A DNA stretch of 64,000 bases. Source: Oscillospiraceae bacterium. Lineage in GTDB: Bacteria > Bacillota > Clostridia > Oscillospirales > Acutalibacteraceae. The notes under the pieces are model-generated. The model was not told the origin of the DNA. It did not search any database and was given only the letters and a program-made list of their open reading frames with translations. The translations under genes and the position numbers were made by a program. The stretch covers positions 52,767-116,766 of the forward strand of contig SVQH01000004.1 in NCBI GenBank assembly GCA_015065425.1, in the 5' to 3' direction. Positions within the stretch are counted from its first letter, which is position 1. Each line of letters begins with the position of its first letter. This document shows, one piece after another, positions 15,495-24,200 of this stretch.

Positions 15495-17182
15495 AAAGTG
15501 AAGATATTTTCAACTCTGTAACAAAAATTGACGACGACATAATTGAAGAAGCAGCAAATTTTTCTTTTACAAAAAGAAAAAATAAGCTTATACCCGTTAT
15601 AATATCTGCGGCGGCAGTGTTTGCGGTGATAATTGCACTGGGAGCTCTTGCTGTAAATACGGACTTTATAAAGCTTTTCTCTCCCGCACCGCAGACGGAA
15701 ACCACCGCAGGAGAAGAAGGAACCACAGCGGGAGAAAATGAATTTACGACAAGCGAAGCCTCGGTTTCTTCTGTTGACCCTTCAACAGAAGAAGCCACGG
15801 GAGAAAACAGCGAAAATACGGAATCTTCCTCTCCTTCCGAGGAAATTACCACGGAAAGACCTGACGAAAACACCGAGCCTCCTTATATCAATCCCCATAT
15901 TCCCGAGCATAAAACAGAAATAAAGCCCATGTCTCTTGTAAAAGCGGATTATCCCGAAATGGCAAAATATCCCTCATCGGGATTCTTTCTCGGCGGAATG
16001 TGGAACGATAAGGCTTATGAGGCATGGCAGGACGACATAAGAAAAATGAATTCAAAAGAAGTCAACACCTCTGCACTGAATACTTTTACAAAGGCACTTC
16101 TTCCCGAGCTTCTCACCGGGCAGAATGACAGAAATAAGGCAGTTTCTCCCCTTAATCTGTATATGGCACTGGCTATTGTTGCCGAGACATGCGACGGAAA
16201 TTCGAGAAAACAGATTTTATCCCTTCTCGGTGAAAACTCCATAGAAAGCCTCAGAGAAAATGCCTCGGCACTGTGGCAGAAAAACTACCGTGATGACGGC
16301 AGCATGAAAAGTATTCTTGCATCTTCCTTATGGCTTAATAACACGGTTGAATTCAAAAAGAACACCATAAACAGTATTGCAGAAAATTATTTTGCATCCG
16401 TATATTACGGCACTACGGGCAGTGAAAGCTTCAACAGAATGATGAATTCATGGATAAAGGAACAGACCGACGGACTTTTTGAGCCTGACCTTGAGCTCGA
16501 TGCCGAAACAGTTGCTGCCATTGTTTCCACCCTTCTTTTCAATACCAAATGGAATGACGAATTTTCAGAGGAATACACAACGAAGGACACATTCCATTCC
16601 CCTTCGGGTGATAAAACCGTGTCCTTTATGAATGCCTCCCGTTATATGACATATTACTGGGGTGAAAACTTCTGTGCAATAAAATTAGGACTTGACATCG
16701 GCGGCAAAATGTGGTTCATTCTCCCCGATGAGGGCGTTGATGCAGACAGGATTTTCTCAGACAAAGAGGTACTGGAGCTTATAACCCTTGACAACATAAC
16801 GGTTGATGTAAACTATAAAAACTCAAAATATCTGAAAGTTAATATGTCAATTCCGAAATTTGACATAGCAAGTGAAAATGATGTGACAGATAACCTGAAA
16901 AAGCTCGGCATAACGGATGTAATGAATTCAAAGACAGCAGACTTCTCTCCCCTTGCAAAAAATCCCGAAGGAATATGTTTAGACAAAATAATCCACGGAG
17001 TCAGAGTAAAAATTGACGAAGAAGGCGTAGCCGCAGCGGCATACACGGCTATGATGTTAAACGGCTCAAGTGCACCTCCGGACGATGAAGTTGATTTCGT
17101 TCTCTCAAGACCCTTCGCCTTCGTAATAACCATGACAGAGTCCGCACCGCTGTTTGCAGGAGTTGTAAACACAATACAATAA
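15491..17182 (+). CDS. Membrane-anchored anti-sigma-like protein with extracellular serpin domain
   Basis: A 563-residue single-pass protein. Residues 1-30 form a short acidic cytoplasmic segment (SEDIFNSVTKIDDDIIEEA) of the kind that precedes the membrane helix in clostridial ECF-coupled anti-sigma proteins. Residues ~33-56 are transmembrane. A Thr/Ser/Glu-rich linker reaches ~130. From ~175 to the end is a serpin: VSPLNLYMALAIVAET, NSWIKEQTDGLF, STLLFNTKWNDEF, then the reactive-centre hinge EEGVAAAAYTA (E510 onward) and SRPFAFVI...PLFAGVVN. The Ala-rich hinge is of the inhibitory type. Aligned with alpha-1-antitrypsin the P1-P1' pair would be Ser-Ser, near APP. Bacterial serpins are known from gut Clostridia (e.g. 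siropins of [Eubacterium] siraeum). Fusion to an anti-sigma-like segment suggests protease sensing; that role is inferred. Confidence 0.88.
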   Translation: MKSEDIFNSVTKIDDDIIEEAANFSFTKRKNKLIPVIISAAAVFAVIIALGALAVNTDFIKLFSPAPQTETTAGEEGTTAGENEFTTSEASVSSVDPSTEEATGENSENTESSSPSEEITTERPDENTEPPYINPHIPEHKTEIKPMSLVKADYPEMAKYPSSGFFLGGMWNDKAYEAWQDDIRKMNSKEVNTSALNTFTKALLPELLTGQNDRNKAVSPLNLYMALAIVAETCDGNSRKQILSLLGENSIESLRENASALWQKNYRDDGSMKSILASSLWLNNTVEFKKNTINSIAENYFASVYYGTTGSESFNRMMNSWIKEQTDGLFEPDLELDAETVAAIVSTLLFNTKWNDEFSEEYTTKDTFHSPSGDKTVSFMNASRYMTYYWGENFCAIKLGLDIGGKMWFILPDEGVDADRIFSDKEVLELITLDNITVDVNYKNSKYLKVNMSIPKFDIASENDVTDNLKKLGITDVMNSKTADFSPLAKNPEGICLDKIIHGVRVKIDEEGVAAAAYTAMMLNGSSAPPDDEVDFVLSRPFAFVITMTESAPLFAGVVNTIQ

Positions 17183-17195
17183 ATCAAAGTACAAT

Positions 17196-17221
17196 GGGGT
17201 GTTCGCCACAGCGGACACCCC
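17196..17221. terminator. Hairpin after the serpin gene
   Basis: GGGGTGTTCGC (17196-17206) pairs with GCGGACACCCC (17211-17221). No clear T run follows. An almost identical hairpin lies after the SulP gene at 62173-62199. Confidence 0.6.
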
Positions 17222-17242
17222 GAATCTGTAGGCAAATTCACT

Positions 17243-17263
17243 TATAAATTATGATTTACTTAT
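17243..17263. repeat. Second copy of the 21-bp TAAATTATGATTT motif
   Basis: Identical over 21 bp to 6895-6915. Here its TTTACT end (17255-17260) plus a 17-bp spacer and TATTAT (17278-17283) could serve as the promoter of the acetyltransferase gene. Confidence 0.5.
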
Positions 17264-17302
17264 GCTGTACTTTATGGTATTATAAGCTTTGGAGGTGTTT
17301 TT

Positions 17303-17893
17303 ATGGTTCGCAACAAAGTAAGACGCAGTACACTTAAATACTATGCAAAAATGGCATCGGAGGCTTATATCAACGACCCTGTTTACTGTTTTGCCTGTAA
17401 AAACGAAAAAATCAGGAAAAGATTTATTTATCATTTTCTCCTTTTAAGGCTTAATTCTTCCAAAAAGAAGGATATCATTTATTTTGACAAGGAAGACAGG
17501 GGCTTATGCATTTTCAGGGAGGCTCATTACGATTATACTATGTTTCAGTTTCTCAAATGTCCCAACTGGGTCTTTCTTGTGCTGTATTTCCCCCTTACGA
17601 TAAAGACACTTATGGCATATTCGCACCTTGACAACAAGGATGTTTTTGATGACAAGACTTACATTGTCTCTCCGGTTTTCGTATCTCCTGACCATCAGGG
17701 CAAGGGAATTGCCACTTCCCTTCTGAAAAAAGGCATGGATGAGCTTCTTTCACAGGGGTATAAAATAGGACTTGAAACTCAGAATCCCGACAATGTGGGC
17801 TTTTATGAAAAGCTCGGCTTCAAGACGGTTAAAAGTGAGTACTACAAGCTTGAGAAAATACATAATTACTATATGCTGTGCGAGGGGAAGTAA
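17303..17893 (+). CDS. GNAT family N-acetyltransferase
   Basis: A 196-residue acetyltransferase. Acetyl-CoA-binding motif A is clear: VSPVFVSPDHQGKGIATSLLKKG (about residues 128-150, with Q/G-x-G-K-G), followed by GLETQNPDNVGFYEKLGF typical of motif B. The N-terminal part is Lys/Arg-rich with a hydrophobic stretch (WVFLVLYFPLTIKTL) that is more likely core than membrane. ATG is preceded by GGAGGTG. It ends 3 bp before the M20 peptidase gene, so the two form an operon. The substrate is unknown; pairing with a deacylase/peptidase suggests a common amino acid or peptide pathway. Confidence 0.9.
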   Translation: MVRNKVRRSTLKYYAKMASEAYINDPVYCFACKNEKIRKRFIYHFLLLRLNSSKKKDIIYFDKEDRGLCIFREAHYDYTMFQFLKCPNWVFLVLYFPLTIKTLMAYSHLDNKDVFDDKTYIVSPVFVSPDHQGKGIATSLLKKGMDELLSQGYKIGLETQNPDNVGFYEKLGFKTVKSEYYKLEKIHNYYMLCEGK

Positions 17894-17896
17894 GTC

Positions 17897-19219
17897 ATGC
17901 CGAAATTTGAAACAAGCTATTATATTCCGAGACTGCGTAAAATGATAAACTGTAAAACAGTCTCTGTCAGGAATTCCTTTGACCCTGCCGAGTTTATGAA
18001 GCTGCGTGAGGTCATGAGAGAGCTTTTTCCCGTAATTCACGAAAAAGCTGAGATAAAATATTTCTCCGAGGACTGCTGGGTTTATAAAATTGAGGGAAAG
18101 GACAAAAATAGAAACTTTATGCTTATGTCTCATCACGATGTGGTGGGCGAAAACGGCGAGTGGAAATATCCTGCCTTCGGATGTGAGGAACATGAGGGTA
18201 AAATATGGGGCAGAGGCACCGTGGACACGAAAACTCCCCTGTTCTGTGAATTTACGGCTGTGGAAGAACTGCTGACAGAAGGGTTTATCCCCTCATGCAA
18301 TCTCTATATAGTATCATCTCACAACGAAGAATTTTTCGGTGACGGTATACATGAGGCACACAAGTATTTCAAAGAGCAGGGCATAAAATTTGACCTTATT
18401 CTTGATGAAGGCGGTGCCATAATCGAGCCTCCCGTAGACGGAGTGAAAGCCTCAAAATGTGCAATGGTGGCTGTTCACGAAAAGGGAAGATATTATTTCA
18501 CCTGCGAAGCAAATACTGACAGCATATATCAGGACATCACAAAGGCGAGAAAGAAAAATCCCGTAGAAAAAATGACTGCTTTCATAAATGAGGTCAACAC
18601 TTCTGATATTTTTATTGTAAGGCTTAACAAACAGGTACGTGATATGTTCACTTACATTGCACCCCACATAAATTTCCCCCTCAATAAAATTTTCTCAAAC
18701 CTTTCTCTTACAGGGGGACTTATCAAGAAAATAATGCCCTCTCTCAATCCACAGGCAAGGGGACTTATCGGGACTACCTGCACATTTACAAAAATTGAAG
18801 GCAGCAGTATGGATAAAAAATGTACCGCGACGGCATATTTTCAGCCCGTATCCTCAGAGGACTTCAAAAAGGACCTTGAAGCATTCACATCCCTTGCAAA
18901 AAAATACGGTATCAGCGTAACTCAGAGAGAAAACTGCGAATTTTACGAACCTGCAGACATTTCTTCCGACGGATTTTTGTACACAAAAAAATGTATAGAA
19001 GAAATCTTCCCCGAAAATCCCGTCGTTCCCTTCATCCTTCCTGCAGGTACGGATGCGAGAGTTTTCAGGGATATATGCCCCGCAAATCTCCGCTTTGCCC
19101 CCATAAAGATGTCCGACAAGCAACTGGGACTCGTCCACTGCCCCAACGAAAACCTCGACATTCCCAATATCCTTTGGGCAATAAGATTCTATAAGCATTT
19201 TGTAAAAAACTATAGCTGA
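17897..19219 (+). CDS. M20 family metallopeptidase / deacylase
   Basis: A 440-residue M20 enzyme (carboxypeptidase, dipeptidase or acetylornithine deacetylase-like). The metal-site order is visible: LMSHHDVVGE (His and Asp, about residues 76-82), GRGTVDTKTP with the bridging Asp (about 105-113), SHNEEFFGDG with the catalytic and ligand Glu (about 140-148), then DEGGA, and a C-terminal His in LGLVHCPNENL. It removes an acyl group or amino acid using two zinc ions in the cytoplasm; there is no signal peptide. It is co-transcribed with the preceding acetyltransferase and is followed by a strong terminator. The substrate cannot be decided from the sequence. Confidence 0.92.
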   Translation: MPKFETSYYIPRLRKMINCKTVSVRNSFDPAEFMKLREVMRELFPVIHEKAEIKYFSEDCWVYKIEGKDKNRNFMLMSHHDVVGENGEWKYPAFGCEEHEGKIWGRGTVDTKTPLFCEFTAVEELLTEGFIPSCNLYIVSSHNEEFFGDGIHEAHKYFKEQGIKFDLILDEGGAIIEPPVDGVKASKCAMVAVHEKGRYYFTCEANTDSIYQDITKARKKNPVEKMTAFINEVNTSDIFIVRLNKQVRDMFTYIAPHINFPLNKIFSNLSLTGGLIKKIMPSLNPQARGLIGTTCTFTKIEGSSMDKKCTATAYFQPVSSEDFKKDLEAFTSLAKKYGISVTQRENCEFYEPADISSDGFLYTKKCIEEIFPENPVVPFILPAGTDARVFRDICPANLRFAPIKMSDKQLGLVHCPNENLDIPNILWAIRFYKHFVKNYS

Positions 19220-19229
19220 CGAATAATTC

Positions 19230-19290
19230 AAGTGCTCCGAAAAAGTTTTCCTGTAAATCAGGAGAAGATTTCGGAGCACTTGCATTTTTT
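19230..19290 (+). terminator. Terminator after the M20 gene
   Basis: AAGTGCTCCGAAA (19230-19242) pairs perfectly with TTTCGGAGCACTT (19269-19281); the interior TTTTCCTG/CAGGAGAA also pairs, and T6 follows. A long, very stable hairpin. Confidence 0.9.
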
Positions 19291-19359
19291 CTGAGATGCT
19301 GTATAATATCCATTGAGAAGTAGCATCATAAACCTATAAAGTTTTCAACGGATGCTTTT

Positions 19360-19535
19360 ATGGAAATCAGACGTGACAGATATCTTAAAGAATTAATATC
19401 ATATATGTGGGACGGACAGGAGATTCCTTCCCGAAAATTATTGTCCGCCACGACATCCGAAAACGCCGGTACGATGACAGAGGTATTCTTAATATCGGTA
19501 TCATTGATTTTCTTCCGGACGAAAGCATTGTATAA
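19360..19535 (+). pseudogene. Internally deleted remnant of a DUF4143-type AAA ATPase
   Basis: The first ~17 codons read MEIRRDRYLKELISYMWDGQ, the normal N-terminus of this ATPase family, just before where the Walker A motif should be. A frame shift then leads directly into TGDSFPKIIVRHD...GILNIGIIDFLPDESIV and a stop at 19535, the normal C-terminus. The ~380 central residues (P-loop, sensor, DUF4143) are missing. An intact relative lies at 56004-57326. An upstream start in a plain context has no good ribosome site. It is a dead gene left by internal deletion. The surrounding gap 19220-19622 otherwise holds terminators only. Confidence 0.75.
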
Positions 19536-19565
19536 ACAACCGATAAACCATATTTTTTATTTGAT

Positions 19566-19604
19566 AAAAGGCTTAAGTTTGCGATGCAAGCTTAAGCCTT
19601 TTTT
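19566..19604. terminator. Bidirectional hairpin terminator
   Basis: AAAAGGCTTAAG (19566-19577) pairs perfectly with CTTAAGCCTTTT (19591-19602). It lies between the ATPase remnant and the convergent secreted hydrolase gene and can serve both strands. Confidence 0.8.
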
Positions 19605-19622
19605 GTTAACTATATGTATTTA

Positions 19623-21152
19623 TTATGCTTTGACAAAAAGGTTTCTGAAGAAATTCTTTATTGTATCGATAAATGAACGGAGCATTTTTACAAAGTTTGT
19701 GAAATTGGGCTGATTTTTGAAAATTTCCGTTGCTGTGAGATTTTCCACCTTGTCAAATCGCATATCGGGGATATTGTTCTGCATGAACTGGGGATATTCT
19801 TCGTAGGTGTCCACATAAAACTGTTCTTCGCTTGTGAGAATCAGCTCATAGAACCGGTCGTGTCCCTCGTGTGTTGTGCAGTGGAGCATATCCTTGATAA
19901 ACCATGTCTGCTCGGGAAGTGCCGTAGCGGATGCATCAATGCAGAAATCGGGAGAAATGTGATTATGGCCGTCATTTACAGCCTGTGTATATCCCTCGGG
20001 AAGAGTGCTTCTTATGTCTGCTGTCACAGCACCTACGGATGCATATTTTGTATCAACAGTACCGTCAGATGTGTTCTTATGGGCAGTTACAAGAGGAGTT
20101 CTCTGAATGTCATAGCCTGCAACTATGTAAATCTTTACATCCTTGTTGGCTTCGTTCAGAATTTCTTCTGCATTAACCTGTACATTATAATGATACGCAT
20201 CAAGCTTTTCTATAAGACCTGCCTGAGTTTCCTCATTTACCATGACGGTCTTTGCTTCTTCATAATATTCATGGGGGACAAAGCTCCATATACCGGGAAG
20301 AGTACCGAAAATGGGAATGAGTGCTTCATCGTAAACTCTGTCAAGAAGATTTTCAACAATTACATCAGCCATGGATAAAAGGAGTGACCACACACCTACA
20401 TCGTCAAGTGCTGTTGCAAGACCGTATAAAAAGCCCTGTAAGAAGTCCTGTTCAAGTGAGGGAATGGCATCGAGAGCATAGTTGAGAAGAGCATCCTTGT
20501 TTATCTCAAATCTACGGCAGAAAAGCTCACCTGCAACGGCTGTACCCTGAATGGGGCAGTTCTGGAAAATTACGGTTTCAATGTCTTCCGTACCGTAGCG
20601 TTCAAGATATGCCATTGTTACAACTCCGCCCATGCTGGAGGCTTTGAGCTGTACCTTGTCGTGACCCGTAAGCTCTTTTATAGTCTGAATATCCTTATAA
20701 AGTCTGTCGGCATGAGTGTAGGGGTCAAGTCTGAAATCATAGCCGAAATAATATGAATATTCAATACCGTGATTGGCATCGGTGGGATATTCCTCGGGAG
20801 CATATACATTTTCCTTTGAATTTCCGTCACCGTCAAGTGCAAGTGCACCGAAAGCGGAATTTACAAAACCAATGAGAGCATCACCGAATTTGTCAAAATT
20901 TCCTGCCACAAGTGCGGGTATTACGGGAAGGATAACGGACACCGCCTCAGTTACAAGGGGCATTGTCTCGGGGCGGAAAAGAGCCTTCTCATTTTCTGCA
21001 CCGGGATTTTCATAAACAGTAGCACTGCCGAGAGCCGCAACATAAATTACAGGATTAAATCCGCAGTCACATTTTTCTTCGGCAGCAAAAGCAGGCACAA
21101 AAAGTGTTGCCGTTAATATAATTGATAATATAATTGATAATGTTTTTTTCAT
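19623..21152 (-). CDS. Secreted alpha/beta hydrolase with C-terminal amphipathic helix
   Basis: A 509-residue secreted protein. The signal peptide is residues 1-23 (cleavage after VPAFA). The alpha/beta-hydrolase reading: PVIYVAALGS strand, YYFGYDFRLDP, ADRLYKDIQTIKELTGHDKV, then the nucleophile elbow ASSMGG (Ser173 in place of the usual GxSxG), as in lipase/PGAP1-like enzymes. A block NDGHNHISPDFCIDA near residue 395 probably holds the catalytic His and is shared with the paralogue at 62225-63997 (DPSHNHISPD). The last ~20 residues (MLRSFIDTIKNFFRNLFVKA) are an aromatic amphipathic helix like those of the small peptides at 14060-14809. It lies downstream of the giant repeat protein, separated by a hairpin. 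Substrate unknown; lipid or ester is likely. Confidence 0.85.
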   Translation of the reverse strand: MKKTLSIILSIILTATLFVPAFAAEEKCDCGFNPVIYVAALGSATVYENPGAENEKALFRPETMPLVTEAVSVILPVIPALVAGNFDKFGDALIGFVNSAFGALALDGDGNSKENVYAPEEYPTDANHGIEYSYYFGYDFRLDPYTHADRLYKDIQTIKELTGHDKVQLKASSMGGVVTMAYLERYGTEDIETVIFQNCPIQGTAVAGELFCRRFEINKDALLNYALDAIPSLEQDFLQGFLYGLATALDDVGVWSLLLSMADVIVENLLDRVYDEALIPIFGTLPGIWSFVPHEYYEEAKTVMVNEETQAGLIEKLDAYHYNVQVNAEEILNEANKDVKIYIVAGYDIQRTPLVTAHKNTSDGTVDTKYASVGAVTADIRSTLPEGYTQAVNDGHNHISPDFCIDASATALPEQTWFIKDMLHCTTHEGHDRFYELILTSEEQFYVDTYEEYPQFMQNNIPDMRFDKVENLTATEIFKNQPNFTNFVKMLRSFIDTIKNFFRNLFVKA

Positions 21153-21206
21153 GAATTTTTCTCCCTTGATATTTTCCGGGGCATCCCCTACAAATTAATA
21201 TTTATT

Positions 21207-21245
21207 GTTTTGCCGCTGTTTATTTGGGTAAACAGCGGCAATTTT
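21207..21245. terminator. Hairpin between the giant secreted protein and the hydrolase
   Basis: GCCGCTGTTTA (21212-21222) pairs perfectly with TAAACAGCGGC (21229-21239), with T/A runs on both sides. It probably ends most transcription from the gene at 21251-26008. Confidence 0.8.
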
Positions 21246-21250
21246 AATTA

Positions 21251-24200
21251 TTATGCGAAATTGAAGAGGTCACGGAAGAACTGCATAATCTTGTCAAACA
21301 ATGCTTTGATTCTTGCAAACAGACCTGCTAAGGCACCGACAGTAGTGGTTGTATCGGGAATTTCTACCTCGTTGGGGTCTTTGAGAAGCTTTCCGAGATT
21401 TGCAACAAACAGATCCATATCCGATGCGGAATCGATAAGGTCGGTTATTGTCATATTGTTTGCCTGTAATCTGATTGCAAGGGTGTCTGCTATGGGTACA
21501 AGCGTTGTTATAAGCATGTATACAGCATAAAGCACTATGTCAAGAACTTCATAATCTTCAATCAGTCCTATAAGACCGTTTATAACCATATACAGTGTTT
21601 CTTCATCGTAGGCATCAAGCTTTCCTTCACCTGCAAGGTTGGCGACTATTTCACTGAGTGCTTTGTGGTTTTCTTCCATGAAGAGAACATCAAATACGAT
21701 TCTCAGAAGTGCTGTGAGAAGTTCACCGCCACCTGCGGGGCTGAGATGAACTATCTGTCTTTGTTCCTTGGAAAGGAAGGGCTCGAGAGTACCGACGCAG
21801 ATTGTGTAAAGGTCAATATAGGGAAGATGAAGTGATACGCCTTCAATGGTAAGAACATCGCCCACAAGTGTACCGAGAAGGTCACTTATAAGAGAGTTTA
21901 CATCAATGTCAAGAGGAAGTGAAAGGTTAAGTGAAAGTCCTCCGATGTCAAGGTTTGCAAGAAGTCCTCCTAAAAGGTCATAGCCGTTGAGAATGGGCTT
22001 TAAGATGTCAAGAAGAACATAAGCAAAGTGAATAAGGTTGTTTACAAAGTCACTGAGACCGCCGACTGAAATAAAGAACAGAAGGTTGGGAAGAAGGTTG
22101 AGAAGTGTATCAACGGGATTTGCATAAACCTTATCAAGAAGTCCCAGTAAAGGAGAGAACAGATGATAGATAACATTTGCATCTCCGCATTCGGGATCAA
22201 GTGAAGCTCTGTAATATTCATCATAAGTAAGAATATCGGGACAAGCAAGTGCTTCAAGAAGTCCTATGAATGCATACTGATATCCTGCATAGGAGGGAAG
22301 ATTTATAAGACCGAGAATGCTCAGGTCATAATCCATAAACAGGAATTTGAGAATGAATGCTGCAGGAGAAAGAAGAGCAGAAACTGTTCTGAGGAAAGCA
22401 TCCGCACGGGATATTCCGTTTGCTTCTGCCAGTGTGAGCCCTGTTTCTTCATCAACCGTAAGTCCCCAGTCAAGCTCCACATCTCTGATTATGGGAATGT
22501 ATTCACCTGTAATAGGATCATACGAAGCACCGCCGTCAAAGAGACCCTGCCAGGAGCCTACAAGCTTGATGGCTCTTGTTGCTTCTGTTTCAAAGCCCAT
22601 CATTTTGTCAACTGCACGTGCCACTGTTATGGGAGTGAAGTTTACATCAAGAACTGCTGCAAGAATTCCTTCAATGTCAATACCGACACTTTCGTTAAGT
22701 CCGCTGAGAAGCTGATAAATGGTGTTGAAAAGTGTATTTATAAGGTCATTATTGAATACATTTTCATTGAGAAGGTTCTCAAGGAAGGGTCCGAGACCGT
22801 CTTCCATACCTTCAAGACCGAGCATTATAAGAACATCTTCTGCAAGGGGTGAAAGGGAGGAAACGAAATCACGGGCAATTTCCTTTGTCCAGTATTTTGA
22901 ATACTTGACCTCGGCACCGTAGGAAAGAGTGGGATTTATTGCCTGATTGAGAAGAACTGCTTCATGGTAATCAATGGGGGTTACAGGATATGTATAAGCC
23001 TTATCTTCATACAGATTTCCCTCTTCATTGGAATAGAAAAGTTCAAGAAGAGCACATATTGCTTCGTCGGGATGAAGCATTACGTTGTCAAGGATATCAC
23101 TGAGGGTAAGACCCATAAAGAGCTCACCTGATGTATCAAGACCGAAGCACTCGATAAGTGTGGGAAGGTCTTCCTTGTTGAGGTCATATCTGTAACCGAG
23201 AGCAGAAATAACATAACGCAGCAGGAACTTAAACACAAGACCGGGATGCTCAACATCAACGGTGTTTGTAGTCGGATTAATAGTACCGCAGGAAATAAGC
23301 TTTGCTTCGGGAACAGAGGGGATATAATAAGGCTTCTTAATATAAGTTATGTTATTGTGAAGGAAGGGATGATCCTTATCCTCTGTAAGTGAGAACTGAG
23401 TGTTTGAAGCATCAGCCCAGTACTGCATGTGAGCGTTGGGATAAAGTCCCGGATTCAGAGCGTATTCCGTTGAATCGGGAAGAACTATGTTTCCGAATGC
23501 ATCTGAATAACAGGCAATGTTTTCGGAATATATTTCATCCGTATCGTATGAAAACTCAATAACTTCATTAAGAAGGGCATTAAGTGAGGTAAGCATTCCA
23601 AGTGTACCGTCACCGATAAGCTCACCGATAGAGCCGTTTATGTTGATAGCCTGACCAAAATATACTATTTTAAGATGTACGTGATGAAGAATACTGTAAA
23701 GGCTGTGAGTCTGAAGCTGTGAATAGCCGGAGTGCGCATCCTTCTGGTCACCTGTCGTAAGATGTCCCGTATTTGCCCAGTCGTCGGAGTAATCAAGGCT
23801 TCCGCCCTGACGGGAGAGGAAGTGAACCAGATTGGGCACCAGCTTCATTATCGTTTCAATGGGCTTCTTTGCCACGTGGTTGAATACCCATTCGATGATG
23901 GGATTAACAGCAAGCTTGAGACAGTCTTTGAAGTTATTTTCCATAGCAGCGTGGTACTCTGCCGAGGAAAGGAATTCGTGCTCCTCAAGTCCCAAGACTC
24001 TGTAAAGGGGTATAAAGAGCTTTGTATAAAGTCCCTGTGAAGCAAGCCATACGTTATCAAGAATCCAGATAACCTTAAGGTCGTAGTTTTTACCGAAGCG
24101 CTCGTCGGGGTCATCCCACTCATATTCCGCATCACCGCAAAGCATGGTAACAAGAAGTCTCGTAAATCCGCCGAGAGCGGCACACAGTGCATCAATAAAC

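Noticed and set aside
19360-19713. A real 117-residue gene
   Set aside because: The frame continues past the family match into low-complexity sequence, overlaps a terminator and the end of the convergent hydrolase; homologous pieces lie in two frames.
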